From UBA2589 sp038120095 (lineage in GTDB: Bacteria; Gemmatimonadota; Gemmatimonadetes; Longimicrobiales; Gaopeijiaceae): DNA of 64,000 bases. The position numbers and the translations under genes are program-made. Each line of letters opens with the position of its first letter. Within the stretch, counting starts at the first letter, position 1. Below the pieces are notes generated by a model, which was not told where the DNA came from, made no database searches, and saw only the letters and a program-made list of their open reading frames with translations. Below, piece after piece: positions 1-8,685 of the stretch. The stretch spans positions 38,290 to 102,289 of the forward strand of contig JAYOKZ010000006.1 of NCBI GenBank assembly GCA_038120095.1, in the 5' to 3' direction.

Positions 1-2
1 AA

Positions 3-1208
3 ACGATCGTGGCCCTCGACCTCGCGATCTCCTTTCGGCTCCTCTTCTGGCTGAACATCCTCTTTCCCAATCATCATGTTCGAGCGTTGACGAACGTGGT
101 GCGCGAGTTTTCGGTGCGCGTTCGTCAGGAGATGGACTTCCGCCAGGAGGCGGAAAACCTCCAGCGCTTTCAGGCGTCCCTCGTGCGGGACCCGACCGTC
201 CGGGCGCCGCAGATTGTCGAAGGCTTCACGACGCGGCGGGTTCTCGTCATGGAGTATTGCGCGGGAACGAAGATCGACCGTTTGCACGACCATTTCTCTG
301 CTGGCCGCCTCTCGTTCCTTGCGGTGATGAAGAAGCTCACCAGCGTCTACATGCGGATGATGATGGTGGACGGGTTCATGCACGCCGACCCGCACCCGGG
401 AAATCTTCTCGTGCAGGACGATGGGACTCTGGTCGTGCTCGACTGGGGATCGGTCGTGGAGGTGCCTCGCTGGACGCGGGAGTCGATCCTGGGGATCGCG
501 CTCGCCCTGGGTCGCGAGGACATCGATTCGGTGATCAACGGCATGTATCGCCTCGGCATGATCAGTCCGGAGGTGTCGAGGGGTGAGATCCGGGAAGCGG
601 CTACGGAGATCCTGAGGATCGTCGAGCGGGCGAAGACCACGAACAACCGGATGATTATCGAGGAGGTGATCGGACAACTGCTCGACACCTTCTACACGTG
701 GCCACTGATGCTTCCCCAGGAGCTGGTGTACTTCCTCAGAACGTCGGCCCTGATCGAGGGACTGGCCTTTCGTTACGATCCTCAGTTCGACGGTCTGTCC
801 TTCATCCGGGCGCTGGTACAGGAGAATCGTGCGGAACTGGCGAAGGGAGCCGGTCAGCAGCCGGCTCAGCTTGCCAGGAGTTTCGTCGAAGAGTCGCAGC
901 AGGTCGTTCGGTCCGTTCGGGACCTCGTTACGCGGGCTGAACGGGAGGAACTGCGGGTTCGTGTCCACCCTCGCGACATTCAGCAGCAAGAACGCTTCCT
1001 GCACCTTCAGGCTCGCCGTCTCCTTCTGAGTATCTTCGCCTCGGTCACGGCGGTCATCACCTCGATTCTCTTCATCCCGCTCAGGAACTGGTGGCTCCTC
1101 GGGTCCGGCCTGGGGGCGGCGCTCATCATGTTTATCATCGTGCTCTTCATCCCGACCCATCTTCTGGAACGTCCCCTTCGTCATGCACGCGGGATCGGCG
1201 CCCCATGA
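3..1208 (+). CDS. AarF/UbiB (ABC1/ADCK) family protein kinase-like protein, 5' truncated
   Basis: The reading frame is open to the left edge, so the N-terminus is missing; family members are about 550 residues and only about 400 are visible. The kinase-like core has the motif HADPHPGN (residues about 125-132 counted from the GTG at position 9) followed by LVVLDWGS, which replaces the usual DFG metal-binding motif. Two hydrophobic segments near the C-terminus (VTAVITSILFIPL and LGAALIMFIIVLFIP) are the usual UbiB membrane anchor. UbiB-type ATPases are linked to ubiquinone biosynthesis or lipid handling at the membrane. The stop overlaps the next start (ATGA), so it may be co-transcribed with meaB, although the functional connection is unclear. 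Confidence 0.85.
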   Translation, partial: TIVALDLAISFRLLFWLNILFPNHHVRALTNVVREFSVRVRQEMDFRQEAENLQRFQASLVRDPTVRAPQIVEGFTTRRVLVMEYCAGTKIDRLHDHFSAGRLSFLAVMKKLTSVYMRMMMVDGFMHADPHPGNLLVQDDGTLVVLDWGSVVEVPRWTRESILGIALALGREDIDSVINGMYRLGMISPEVSRGEIREAATEILRIVERAKTTNNRMIIEEVIGQLLDTFYTWPLMLPQELVYFLRTSALIEGLAFRYDPQFDGLSFIRALVQENRAELAKGAGQQPAQLARSFVEESQQVVRSVRDLVTRAEREELRVRVHPRDIQQQERFLHLQARRLLLSIFASVTAVITSILFIPLRNWWLLGSGLGAALIMFIIVLFIPTHLLERPLRHARGIGAP

Positions 1209-2263
1209 GCCTCACGGCGGGAGCGCCCGAGCAGGCGACGGTTCTCCAACGCTTCCGGGACGGGAACGTCCTGGGGCTCGCCAGAGCGATCACGGTGGTT
1301 GAGAACGAGCGATCCGGGTTCCAGGAACTCTTGCATACCGTCATGGAACGAGGCCCTCAGGCCAGGCGTGTCGGTTTCACGGGCCCACCCGGGGCCGGGA
1401 AGTCGAGCCTCGTTGCCGCTGTCGCGACCGAGTACCGCAAACTCGACGAGTATCTCGGAGTCGTGGCCGTCGACCCCACATCGCCGTACTCGGGTGGTGC
1501 CCTCCTGGGCGATCGCATACGGATGAACGACATCTCGACGGACCCCGGAATTTTCATTCGATCCATGGCAACGCGCGGATCTCTGGGAGGACTCGCGACC
1601 ACGACGAAGGAGGTGGTCGACCTCATGGATGCCTTCGGCTTCGATCGCGTACTCGTCGAGACCGTCGGCGTCGGGCAGACAGAACTGGAAGTCACTGCGG
1701 CGGCCGATACGGTGGTGGTGGTCCTGGTACCGGAGTCCGGCGACGCGATTCAGGCCATGAAGGCCGGTCTCATGGAGATCGCCGACATCTTCGTGGTCAA
1801 CAAGGGTGATCGCCCGGGGGCCCCCCGTCTGGTCAAGGAACTCAGACAGGCGCTCCACCTGCGCGCCGGGCGTGCACTTGGGGATATCCCTGCCCACCAC
1901 GGGGTCGACCTGGGGCAGGTGATGAAGGCGGAGCGAACGGCCAGCCCCCCCTCCAAGGAGGCTGACGGGTGGTCCATCCCGGTTCTCACTACGAACGCCC
2001 TGACCAACGAGGGAGTCGACAGACTCCTGGAGACGATCAGTGATCATCGGCATTGGCTCGAGCGGAGCGGAGAGTTGGAACAGAGGAGGCGATCCCGGGC
2101 GGCGATTCGGATTCGGGATGTCGTCGATCGCGAGTTGAAGCGTGTCGCGTGGAACTCCGACGAGGTTCGGTCGCTGCTGGAATCGGGGGTGGACGCCATT
2201 GCCTCCGGCAGTGGCACGCCGTACTCGGCGGCTGACACGATCCTCGATCGCCTGCTTCGCTGA
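1205..2263 (+). CDS. meaB: MeaB/ArgK family G-protein chaperone of methylmalonyl-CoA mutase
   Basis: This 352-residue P-loop GTPase loads and protects the adenosylcobalamin cofactor of methylmalonyl-CoA mutase. Visible motifs are the Walker A GPPGAGKSS (60-68), VDPTSPYSGGALLGDR (89-104), the switch ETVGVGQTE (152-160) and the guanine-specificity NKGD (199-202). The ATG at 1205 overlaps the upstream stop (ATGA) and fits the family N-terminus; a longer open frame upstream lies inside the AarF gene and is not conserved. It is followed after about 100 bp by the mutase large subunit, the expected partner. Confidence 0.93.
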   Translation: MSLTAGAPEQATVLQRFRDGNVLGLARAITVVENERSGFQELLHTVMERGPQARRVGFTGPPGAGKSSLVAAVATEYRKLDEYLGVVAVDPTSPYSGGALLGDRIRMNDISTDPGIFIRSMATRGSLGGLATTTKEVVDLMDAFGFDRVLVETVGVGQTELEVTAAADTVVVVLVPESGDAIQAMKAGLMEIADIFVVNKGDRPGAPRLVKELRQALHLRAGRALGDIPAHHGVDLGQVMKAERTASPPSKEADGWSIPVLTTNALTNEGVDRLLETISDHRHWLERSGELEQRRRSRAAIRIRDVVDRELKRVAWNSDEVRSLLESGVDAIASGSGTPYSAADTILDRLLR

Positions 2264-2359
2264 CGCCCTCTGCCCCGAGGGGTGATCACGACTATCTTGA
2301 ATCGGGAAGCAGGCGGCCGCCGGGTGCGGTCGACGGGACGATCCGCAGGGAGTCGTACG

Positions 2360-4075
2360 ATGTCGACAATCGAGGAGGACGTGCTCAGTCGGACGGAGCT
2401 CGAACGCGCGGTGCAGGAGCGCGATCGCGACATTGCAGAGCTCAGAGCCCGTCTGGCCGAGTGGGAGGAGTCCTACGACGCCCTGTCCAAGCGTGATGTG
2501 CTTTTCAGCACCGTCTCCGGCCGCGAGGTCCGGCCTCTCTACACGAGTCTTGATCACGCAGCGGACGATGCCTCAGTCGGATATCCCGGGATGTACCCGT
2601 TCACTCGGGGGCCGTACACGACCATGTACCGCACCCGCCTCTGGACCATGCGACAGTTCGCAGGTTTCGCGACGGCCGAGGAAACCAACGAACGGTACAA
2701 GTATCTGCTCGCTCATGGGCAGACGGGTCTGAGTGTCGCGTTCGATTTTCCGACGCTGATGGGATACGACTCCGATCACGAGCGCTCGCTGGGTGAGGTT
2801 GGCGTCTGCGGTGTGGCGATCTCCTCTCTCGCCGATATGGAGCGGCTGTTCGAGGGGATTCCGCTCGATCAGGTATCCGTTTCGATGACGATCAACGGGC
2901 CGGCGATCATCCTGTACTGCTTCTACGTTGCCGCCGCCGAGAAGCAGGGGGTCGACGTCAGCGTACTTCGCGGCACGGTTCAAAATGACATCCTGAAGGA
3001 GTACCAGGCTCAGCACGCGTGGATTTTTCCACCGGAGCCGGCCCTCCGCTGTATCGTCGACATGTTCGAGTGGTCGAGTCAGAACACGCCGAAGTACAAC
3101 CCGATCTCGATTTCCGGGTACCACATTCGAGAGGCCGGTGCGACTGCAGCTGAAGAGCTCGCCTTCACCCTGCGAAACGGTTTCGAGTACGTCGAGCGCG
3201 GGATCGCGCGGGGTCTCGATGTTGATTCCTTTGCTCCCCGACTTTCCTTCTTCTTCGACGTCCATAACGATTTCTTCGAAGAGATCGCGAAGCTCCGGGC
3301 TGCCAGGCGCATCTGGGCCCGTGGGATGAAAGAAAAGTACGGCGCGCGGAATCCGGATTCGTGGCGTCTGCGCATGCACTGCCAGACGGCGGGTGTGACG
3401 CTTACGGCTCAGCAGCCCGAGAACAACATCGTTCGTGTCGCCTATCAGGCGATGGCTGCAGCCCTCGGCGGTACGCAGTCTCTGCATACCAACTCGATGG
3501 ATGAGACCCTCGCCCTGCCGACGGAAAAGGCTGTCCGCATCGCCCTGCGTTCTCAGCAGGTGCTGGCGTACGAGTCCGGCGTAGCCAACACGATCGATCC
3601 GCTCGCCGGGTCCCACTTCGTCGAGGCTCTGACCGATGAACTTGAACGGGACGCACTCTCGCTCTTCGATGAAATCGATGCGCTGGGTGGTGTGGTCCCG
3701 GGTATTGAGCAGGGTTGGTTTCAGCAGGAGATCGCCAACTCCGCCATGCGTCAACAGCGTGAAGTAGAGTCGGGCGAGCGCGTGATCGTCGGCGTGAACC
3801 ACTTCACCGAAGGCTCCGGCGATATCGAGATTGACACCCTTCGGATCGGCCCGGAGGTGGAGCAACGGCAGGTGGCGAAGATGACGTCCATGCGCGCGGA
3901 GCGGGATGACGATGCCGTGCGGATGAAGCTTGCCGCCCTGACCGAGGCTTGTCGCGGTGAAGAGAATGTCGTGCCGTTCATCCTCGACTGTGCCCGCGCC
4001 TACTGCACCCTGTATGAGATTCGGGCGGCGATGGAAGATGTCTTCGGCTCGTACAAGGAGCCGGTCTTCTTCTGA
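2360..4075 (+). CDS. methylmalonyl-CoA mutase, large (TIM-barrel) subunit
   Basis: The 571-residue protein contains only the substrate-binding TIM barrel: PGMYPFTRG (about 76-84) with YTTMYRTRLWTMRQFAG, the GQTGLSVAFDFPT stretch, NPISISGYHIREAG and a late GGTQSLHTNSMDE segment. No cobalamin domain is fused; that domain is a separate gene at 4913. This split arrangement is known from archaeal and some bacterial acyl-CoA mutases (methylmalonyl-CoA, ethylmalonyl-CoA or isobutyryl-CoA types). The ATG at 2360 has GGGAG 9 bases upstream and precedes a charged helix typical of the family; a TTG or ATC further upstream gives an unconserved extension. It acts after propionyl-CoA carboxylation, interconverting methylmalonyl-CoA and succinyl-CoA. 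Substrate specificity cannot be settled by eye. Confidence 0.92.
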   Translation: MSTIEEDVLSRTELERAVQERDRDIAELRARLAEWEESYDALSKRDVLFSTVSGREVRPLYTSLDHAADDASVGYPGMYPFTRGPYTTMYRTRLWTMRQFAGFATAEETNERYKYLLAHGQTGLSVAFDFPTLMGYDSDHERSLGEVGVCGVAISSLADMERLFEGIPLDQVSVSMTINGPAIILYCFYVAAAEKQGVDVSVLRGTVQNDILKEYQAQHAWIFPPEPALRCIVDMFEWSSQNTPKYNPISISGYHIREAGATAAEELAFTLRNGFEYVERGIARGLDVDSFAPRLSFFFDVHNDFFEEIAKLRAARRIWARGMKEKYGARNPDSWRLRMHCQTAGVTLTAQQPENNIVRVAYQAMAAALGGTQSLHTNSMDETLALPTEKAVRIALRSQQVLAYESGVANTIDPLAGSHFVEALTDELERDALSLFDEIDALGGVVPGIEQGWFQQEIANSAMRQQREVESGERVIVGVNHFTEGSGDIEIDTLRIGPEVEQRQVAKMTSMRAERDDDAVRMKLAALTEACRGEENVVPFILDCARAYCTLYEIRAAMEDVFGSYKEPVFF

Positions 4076-4758
4076 TTCGGGCCGTCCTGTTCGATGCCGG
4101 AAACACGCTCGTGCATCTCGACCCATTCCGCATGGTCGAGATCCTCGCAACCGAGGGTGTCAGGATCTCGGCGGAGGACTTCCAGGGTCATGAACTTGGC
4201 GCTCGTCGGATTCTTCACGATGGGATCGCCGAGGGTGGTTCCGGGACCGAACCAGAACTGTGGAGTCGGTACTTTCTTCGGCTCTTCGGTGCGTGTGGTG
4301 TTCCGGAGGAGAGGATCCCCCGGCTGGGCGAGCGGGTGCGCGAGGCCCATGAGATCGAGCACCTCTGGACCTTCCCACTCCCCGGGACTGGAGCCCTGCT
4401 GGCGGGCTTGCGGAATGATGGTTACCGCGTCGGCGTGATTTCGAACGCCGATGGACGTATGGAGGGAGTCCTGAACTCCGCGGGCCTGCGTGAGCACCTC
4501 GAGTTCGTGATCGATTCCGGTGTCGTCGGGGTCGAAAAGCCGGATCCTGACATTTTCAGAATGGGTTGCGAGACTCTGCAACTTCGTCCCGAGTCGTGCC
4601 TGTACGTGGGCGATCTCCACCCGGTCGATTATGTGGGGGCTCGGGGTGCAGGACTCGCGGCGGTTCTCCTCGATCCTGGCGGGCACCACCGAGGTCGAGC
4701 GGAAACTCTGTCGACACTTGATCAACTGCCGGCGTGGCTGGCTGGGGCGTCGTGGTGA
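4072..4758 (+). CDS. HAD-IA family hydrolase with a non-canonical start
   Basis: This haloacid dehalogenase-type phosphatase has motif I FDAGNTL, motif II SNADG, motif III lysine in VEKPDPDIF and motif IV VGDLHPVDYVGARGAG. Motif I, with its nucleophilic aspartate at about 4093, lies upstream of the first ATG/GTG/TTG in the frame (GTG at 4111), so the protein must begin earlier. The only candidates are CTG at 4072 or ATT at 4075, both overlapping the stop of the mutase gene, which suggests translational coupling. An upstream in-frame stop at 4015 limits the choice. The substrate is unknown; its place inside the mutase cassette suggests a side-product phosphatase, which is inference. Confidence 0.8.
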   Translation: MIRAVLFDAGNTLVHLDPFRMVEILATEGVRISAEDFQGHELGARRILHDGIAEGGSGTEPELWSRYFLRLFGACGVPEERIPRLGERVREAHEIEHLWTFPLPGTGALLAGLRNDGYRVGVISNADGRMEGVLNSAGLREHLEFVIDSGVVGVEKPDPDIFRMGCETLQLRPESCLYVGDLHPVDYVGARGAGLAAVLLDPGGHHRGRAETLSTLDQLPAWLAGASW

Positions 4759-4912
4759 CGCGAGCGACTGAGCAGCATGTTCCTTGCCCTGCTCGATGGT
4801 TTGACTCGGGTACGAATCGACGCCCCCGTGACCTTCTCATAGATTCTTCGCTGAAGGGCCAGCGCTTGGCGCTGTGGCCCGCCTGACGCGCCCATCAACG
4901 CAAGACCTGAAG

Positions 4913-5326
4913 ATGTCAGACGAACGAAAGATCCGGGTGCTGGTGGCCAAGCCGGGACTCGATGGACACGATCGGGGGGCCAAGGTCATCGCGAGCGCGT
5001 TTCGCGATGCCGGGTTCGAGGTGGTGTACACCGGCCTTCATCAGACACCTGAAATGATTGTGAACGCGGCAGTTCAGGAAGACGTCGACGTAGTCGCGAT
5101 GTCCGTGCTCTCGGGTGCCCACATGACGCTGTTCCCGCGCGTGAAGGCGCTCCTCGATGAGGCGGGCGCGGATCACATGCTCCTGACCGGTGGTGGGATC
5201 ATACCGGAACACGACGTGGTGGCTCTGGAGCAGCAGGGTGTGGGCCGACTCTTCGGTCCGGGTACCTCGACGGGTGATGCAATCGCGTACGTCAACGAAT
5301 GGTTCGCTGCGACCCATGCCGGCTGA
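4913..5326 (+). CDS. methylmalonyl-CoA mutase, cobalamin-binding small subunit
   Basis: This 137-residue protein is the B12-binding domain matching the large subunit at 2360. It opens with IRVLVAKPGLDGHDRGAKV, carrying the DxHxxG motif (17-22) whose histidine is the lower cobalt ligand, followed by MSVLSGAH and the LTGGGIIPEHD glycine loop. The ATG at 4913 gives the standard family N-terminus; an in-frame GTG at 4874 would add 13 unconserved residues. The gene ends inside the start of the carboxyltransferase gene (11-bp overlap). Confidence 0.92.
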   Translation: MSDERKIRVLVAKPGLDGHDRGAKVIASAFRDAGFEVVYTGLHQTPEMIVNAAVQEDVDVVAMSVLSGAHMTLFPRVKALLDEAGADHMLLTGGGIIPEHDVVALEQQGVGRLFGPGTSTGDAIAYVNEWFAATHAG

Positions 5327-6938
5327 CGGCGGGTTGCCCGGCCGCCTTGGTAAACTCTCCCTTGAGCTGAAGGCCCTTCGCGAGCAACTGCGCCTCGGAG
5401 GTGGTCAACGGCGGATCGACCGACAGCATGCGCAGGGCAAGCTGACCGCTCGGGAACGCATCGATCGACTGCTCGATGGGGAGTCACCGTCCGTCGAGAT
5501 CGGGATGTTGGTTGCGCACGATCTGTATGAGGGTGAGGCTCCGGGTGCGGGCGTGGTGACGACGGTCGGGAGAGTTCACGGACGCGAGGTCGTCGTCGTG
5601 GCGAATGACGCCACCGTGAAGGCTGGATCCTGGTGGCCGGAGACGATCACCAAGATTCTTCGGGCTCAGGAGATCGCGATGCGGTGCCGGATCCCGATCA
5701 TCTACCTGGTCGATTCGGCCGGCGTCAACCTGCCGTATCAGGGCGGCGTTTTTCCCGGTCAGTACGGCGCCGCGAGGATCTTCTTCTACAACTCCGTGAT
5801 GCGCCGATATCTGCGCATCCCGCAGCTGGCCGCGGTCATGGGCCCCTGCATCGCAGGAGGGGCGTATCTCCCCGCACTCTCCGACGTGATCATCATGGTA
5901 GAGGGCACGTCCTTCATGGGTCTGGGAGGACCGAATCTCGTCAAGGGAGCCACGGGGCAATCGGTTGGTGCAGAGGAACTGGGTGGTGCGAAAGTGCACA
6001 CGGAGGTCAGCGCGGTGGCGCACTACATGGTCCCCGATGACGAGACGTGTATTGCGCGGCTTCGACAGCTTGTTGAGGAACTCCCGCGAGATGTCACGTC
6101 ATCCAAGCGTATGGCCACACCGCCGCGACGTCTGGCGTACGACCTCTATGATCTCCTCCCCGAGGATCACCGTGCCCCGTACAACATGCATGACGTGCTC
6201 GAGTGCATACTGGACGGGGAAGGGCTGGATGAATTTCAGCCGGGGCATGCCGGGGAAATGATCTGCGGGACCGGCTGGATCGATGGTCTTCCGGTGGGTG
6301 TCATCGCGAACGCTCGGGGAATGTTCAAGCCGGCTTCGGGAGGAGCACCTCACTTCGGGGGCATCGTCTACTCGGAAAGTGCCCGGAAGGTGGCTTTTTT
6401 CATCGAAACGATGAACCGCCATCGTACACCGCTTCTCTTCGTTCAGGATGTGTCAGGCTTCATGGTAGGGCCGCAGGCAGAGCACTCGGGAATCATTCGG
6501 GCCGGCGCGGAATTCGTCGAGGCGATGGCCACAGCCACCGTTCCGAAGCTGGTTCTGACCCTCAACCACGCCTCCGGGGCAGGGTACTACGCGATGGCCG
6601 GCCAGGGCTTCGACCCTGACTTCATCCTCTCTCTCCCGACCGGCCGAATGGGAGTGATGGAGGGTTCGAGCGCGGTGATGGCACTCTTCGGCAGCCAGCT
6701 TGACTCCCTCAAGGAGGACGGCCAGCTACCCGATGCGGAACTCAAGACGAAGATGGACGAGGTCCGTGAAGAATACGATCGGCAGCTGGACGCCCGCTTC
6801 GCTGCCGCCCGGGGGTTCGTGGACGAGGTCGTACTTGCTGAAGAGCTTCGACCGGCACTCGGTCTTCTTCTTCATGCCGCACGTCAGAACGAGGGGCCAC
6901 ATATCGGCGCCTTTCAGATTCCTGGGAGGGCGGTATGA
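5316..6938 (+). CDS. acyl-CoA carboxylase, carboxyltransferase (beta) subunit
   Basis: The 540-residue crotonase-fold carboxyltransferase transfers CO2 from carboxybiotin to an acyl-CoA. The N-half contains GPCIAGGAYLPALSD and FLGLGGP-like MGLGGPNLVKGATGQ, and the C-half QDVSGFMVG and NHASGAGYYAMAGQGFDP. Length and the AGGAY motif look closer to methylcrotonyl- or geranyl-CoA carboxylases than to classical propionyl-CoA carboxylase, although the position right after the mutase genes would suit propionyl-CoA. The ATG at 5316 (MPADGGLPG) lies just before the previous stop and is preferred over an upstream TTG/GTG extension that reads the B12 gene in another frame. No biotin carboxylase subunit is in the window. 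Confidence 0.9.
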   Translation: MPADGGLPGRLGKLSLELKALREQLRLGGGQRRIDRQHAQGKLTARERIDRLLDGESPSVEIGMLVAHDLYEGEAPGAGVVTTVGRVHGREVVVVANDATVKAGSWWPETITKILRAQEIAMRCRIPIIYLVDSAGVNLPYQGGVFPGQYGAARIFFYNSVMRRYLRIPQLAAVMGPCIAGGAYLPALSDVIIMVEGTSFMGLGGPNLVKGATGQSVGAEELGGAKVHTEVSAVAHYMVPDDETCIARLRQLVEELPRDVTSSKRMATPPRRLAYDLYDLLPEDHRAPYNMHDVLECILDGEGLDEFQPGHAGEMICGTGWIDGLPVGVIANARGMFKPASGGAPHFGGIVYSESARKVAFFIETMNRHRTPLLFVQDVSGFMVGPQAEHSGIIRAGAEFVEAMATATVPKLVLTLNHASGAGYYAMAGQGFDPDFILSLPTGRMGVMEGSSAVMALFGSQLDSLKEDGQLPDAELKTKMDEVREEYDRQLDARFAAARGFVDEVVLAEELRPALGLLLHAARQNEGPHIGAFQIPGRAV

Positions 6939-8314
6939 GCGGGGCGCGCGTGGTTCGGGTGGCCAGTGGGCAGGGCTTCTGGGGCGACGACATCGAGGCA
7001 CCGGTTCGGCAGGTGGAAGGGGGTGGCATCGACTATCTGATGCTCGACTATCTGGCCGAAGTCACGATGTCGATCATGCAGAAACAACGCTCGCGCGACC
7101 CGAAGGCCGGCTATGCCCGGGATTTCATCGAACTCATGGAGCGGATTTTTCCAGCCTGCGTGGACGACGGTGTCAGAGTGGTCACCAACTCCGGTGGAGT
7201 GAATCCCGGCGGATGCGCCGATGCTCTCGTCGAAGCAGGCCGTCGCGCCGGCGTCGGGGGGCGTGCGAAGATCGGGTTGGTCCACGGCGACGACCTCATG
7301 GGTCGCCTCGACGGGCTTCTGGCGGACGGGCACGAGTTGGCGAACATGGAGACCGGAGCGCCGCTCGCCGAGATCCGCGATCGCGTCCAGAGTGCCAATG
7401 CCTACATCGGTGCCGCGCCCATCGTGGACGCTCTGAGGCTCGGCGCAGATGTGGTCGTTACAGGGCGGAGCACGGACACGGCGCTGACGTATGCACCTCT
7501 CATCCACGAATTCGGATGGTCGGGGGACGACCATGATCGTATCGCGGCGGGTGTGGTCGCGGGGCACATCAATGAATGCGGGGCCCAGTGCACGGGTGGA
7601 AATTGTCTGATCGACTGGTGGGAGATTCCGGACATGGCCATCGTCGGATTTCCGATCGTCGAAGTGCGCGAAGATGGTTCGTTCGTGGTCACGAAGCACA
7701 AGGGAAGCGGTGGCCGCGTGACTCGAGCATCGGTCACCGAACAGATCGTCTACGAGATGGGCGATCCGAGCACGTATATCACGCCTGACGTCGTCGCGGA
7801 CTTCACGACGATCCAGCTGGATGATCAGGGAAGTGACCGTGTTCTCGTCCACGGCGTGAAGGGCGGGCCGCGTACGGACTTCCTCAAGGTCTCGATCGCC
7901 TATGCCGCCGGGTGGAAGGCGACGGGGACGTTGACGTACGCGTGGCCGGATGCGGCGGCAAAGGCTCGGTCGGCTGATCGGATCCTGCGCGAGCGCCTGC
8001 ACCAGCTCGGACTGCACTTCGACGAAGTCCGCACCGAACTCGTCGGCTGGGATTCGACGCACGGTCGTCTGGCGGGTCATCCGCCTGTCGACTTGCCGGA
8101 GGTTCAGCTTCGGGTCGGAGTTCGTTCTTCAGACCGCGCATCGGTGGAGCGGTTCACGCGCGAGATCGCCCCGCTGGTCCTCACTGGACCACCCTCGGTG
8201 ACGGGGTTCGCGGGGGGGCGCCCCCGGGTCCAGGAGATCATGGCCTACTGGCCGGCGCTCATCAGTCGCGAAGCCGTCGAATCGGAACTGCGAGTGGAGG
8301 TTCGAGACGTATGA
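6935..8314 (+). CDS. AtuA family protein (acyclic terpene utilization, DUF1446)
   Basis: The 459-residue protein begins VRVASGQGFWGDD, a characteristic AtuA N-terminus, and contains TNSGGVNPGGCADAL, VVTGRSTDTALTYAPLIHEFGW, NECGAQCTGGN and SGGRVTRASVTEQIVYEMGDP. AtuA is required for growth on citronellol and geraniol in Pseudomonas but its reaction is not established. The start overlaps the carboxyltransferase stop by 4 bp and its own stop overlaps the AtuA-like gene by 4 bp. This physical coupling to a carboxyltransferase and an enoyl-CoA hydratase points to degradation of branched acyl-CoA, as in the atu/liu pathways. Confidence 0.88.
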   Translation: MSGARVVRVASGQGFWGDDIEAPVRQVEGGGIDYLMLDYLAEVTMSIMQKQRSRDPKAGYARDFIELMERIFPACVDDGVRVVTNSGGVNPGGCADALVEAGRRAGVGGRAKIGLVHGDDLMGRLDGLLADGHELANMETGAPLAEIRDRVQSANAYIGAAPIVDALRLGADVVVTGRSTDTALTYAPLIHEFGWSGDDHDRIAAGVVAGHINECGAQCTGGNCLIDWWEIPDMAIVGFPIVEVREDGSFVVTKHKGSGGRVTRASVTEQIVYEMGDPSTYITPDVVADFTTIQLDDQGSDRVLVHGVKGGPRTDFLKVSIAYAAGWKATGTLTYAWPDAAAKARSADRILRERLHQLGLHFDEVRTELVGWDSTHGRLAGHPPVDLPEVQLRVGVRSSDRASVERFTREIAPLVLTGPPSVTGFAGGRPRVQEIMAYWPALISREAVESELRVEVRDV

Positions 8315-8685
8315 GCAAGGTGCCGTTGGTCCAAATCGCTCACGCTCGATCCGGGGACAAGGGCGACACCGCGAATGTCGGGGTCATTGCGTACGATCCA
8401 GCGCATTATCAACTGCTTCGGGAGCAGCTGACGCCCGAGGCGGTCAAGAATCACTTTGGTGAGATGGTGTCGGGCCAGGTAGAACGCTTTGAGCTTCCGA
8501 ACCTCGGAGCACTGAATTTCCTGCTCCATGGGGCACTCGGGGGTGGGGGCACGATGTCCCTGATGAACGATGCGCAGGGTAAAGTCTTTAGTACTGCACT
8601 GCTCCGGATGGATATCGAGGTCCCTGACGAGGTCGCGGCGTCGACCATGGGACAGGGGCGCGTACCCGAGGGCTGGTTTCCGTGA
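8311..8685 (+). CDS. AtuA-like C-terminal (ferredoxin-fold) protein
   Basis: The 124-residue protein opens with VPLVQIAHARSGDKGDTANVG, the hallmark of the domain fused to the C-terminus of AtuA in many bacteria, and continues with PNLGALNFLLHGALGGGG. Here it is a separate gene that overlaps both neighbours by 4 bp, so AtuA and this protein probably form one complex. Its molecular role is unknown. Confidence 0.87.
   Translation: MSKVPLVQIAHARSGDKGDTANVGVIAYDPAHYQLLREQLTPEAVKNHFGEMVSGQVERFELPNLGALNFLLHGALGGGGTMSLMNDAQGKVFSTALLRMDIEVPDEVAASTMGQGRVPEGWFP

Noticed and set aside
1181..2557. Long minus-strand open frame antisense to meaB
   Set aside because: Arg/Pro-rich shadow of a GC-rich plus-strand gene with no recognisable motif.
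2573..4150. Long minus-strand open frame antisense to the mutase large subunit
   Set aside because: Composition-driven shadow; the plus strand encodes a clear enzyme.
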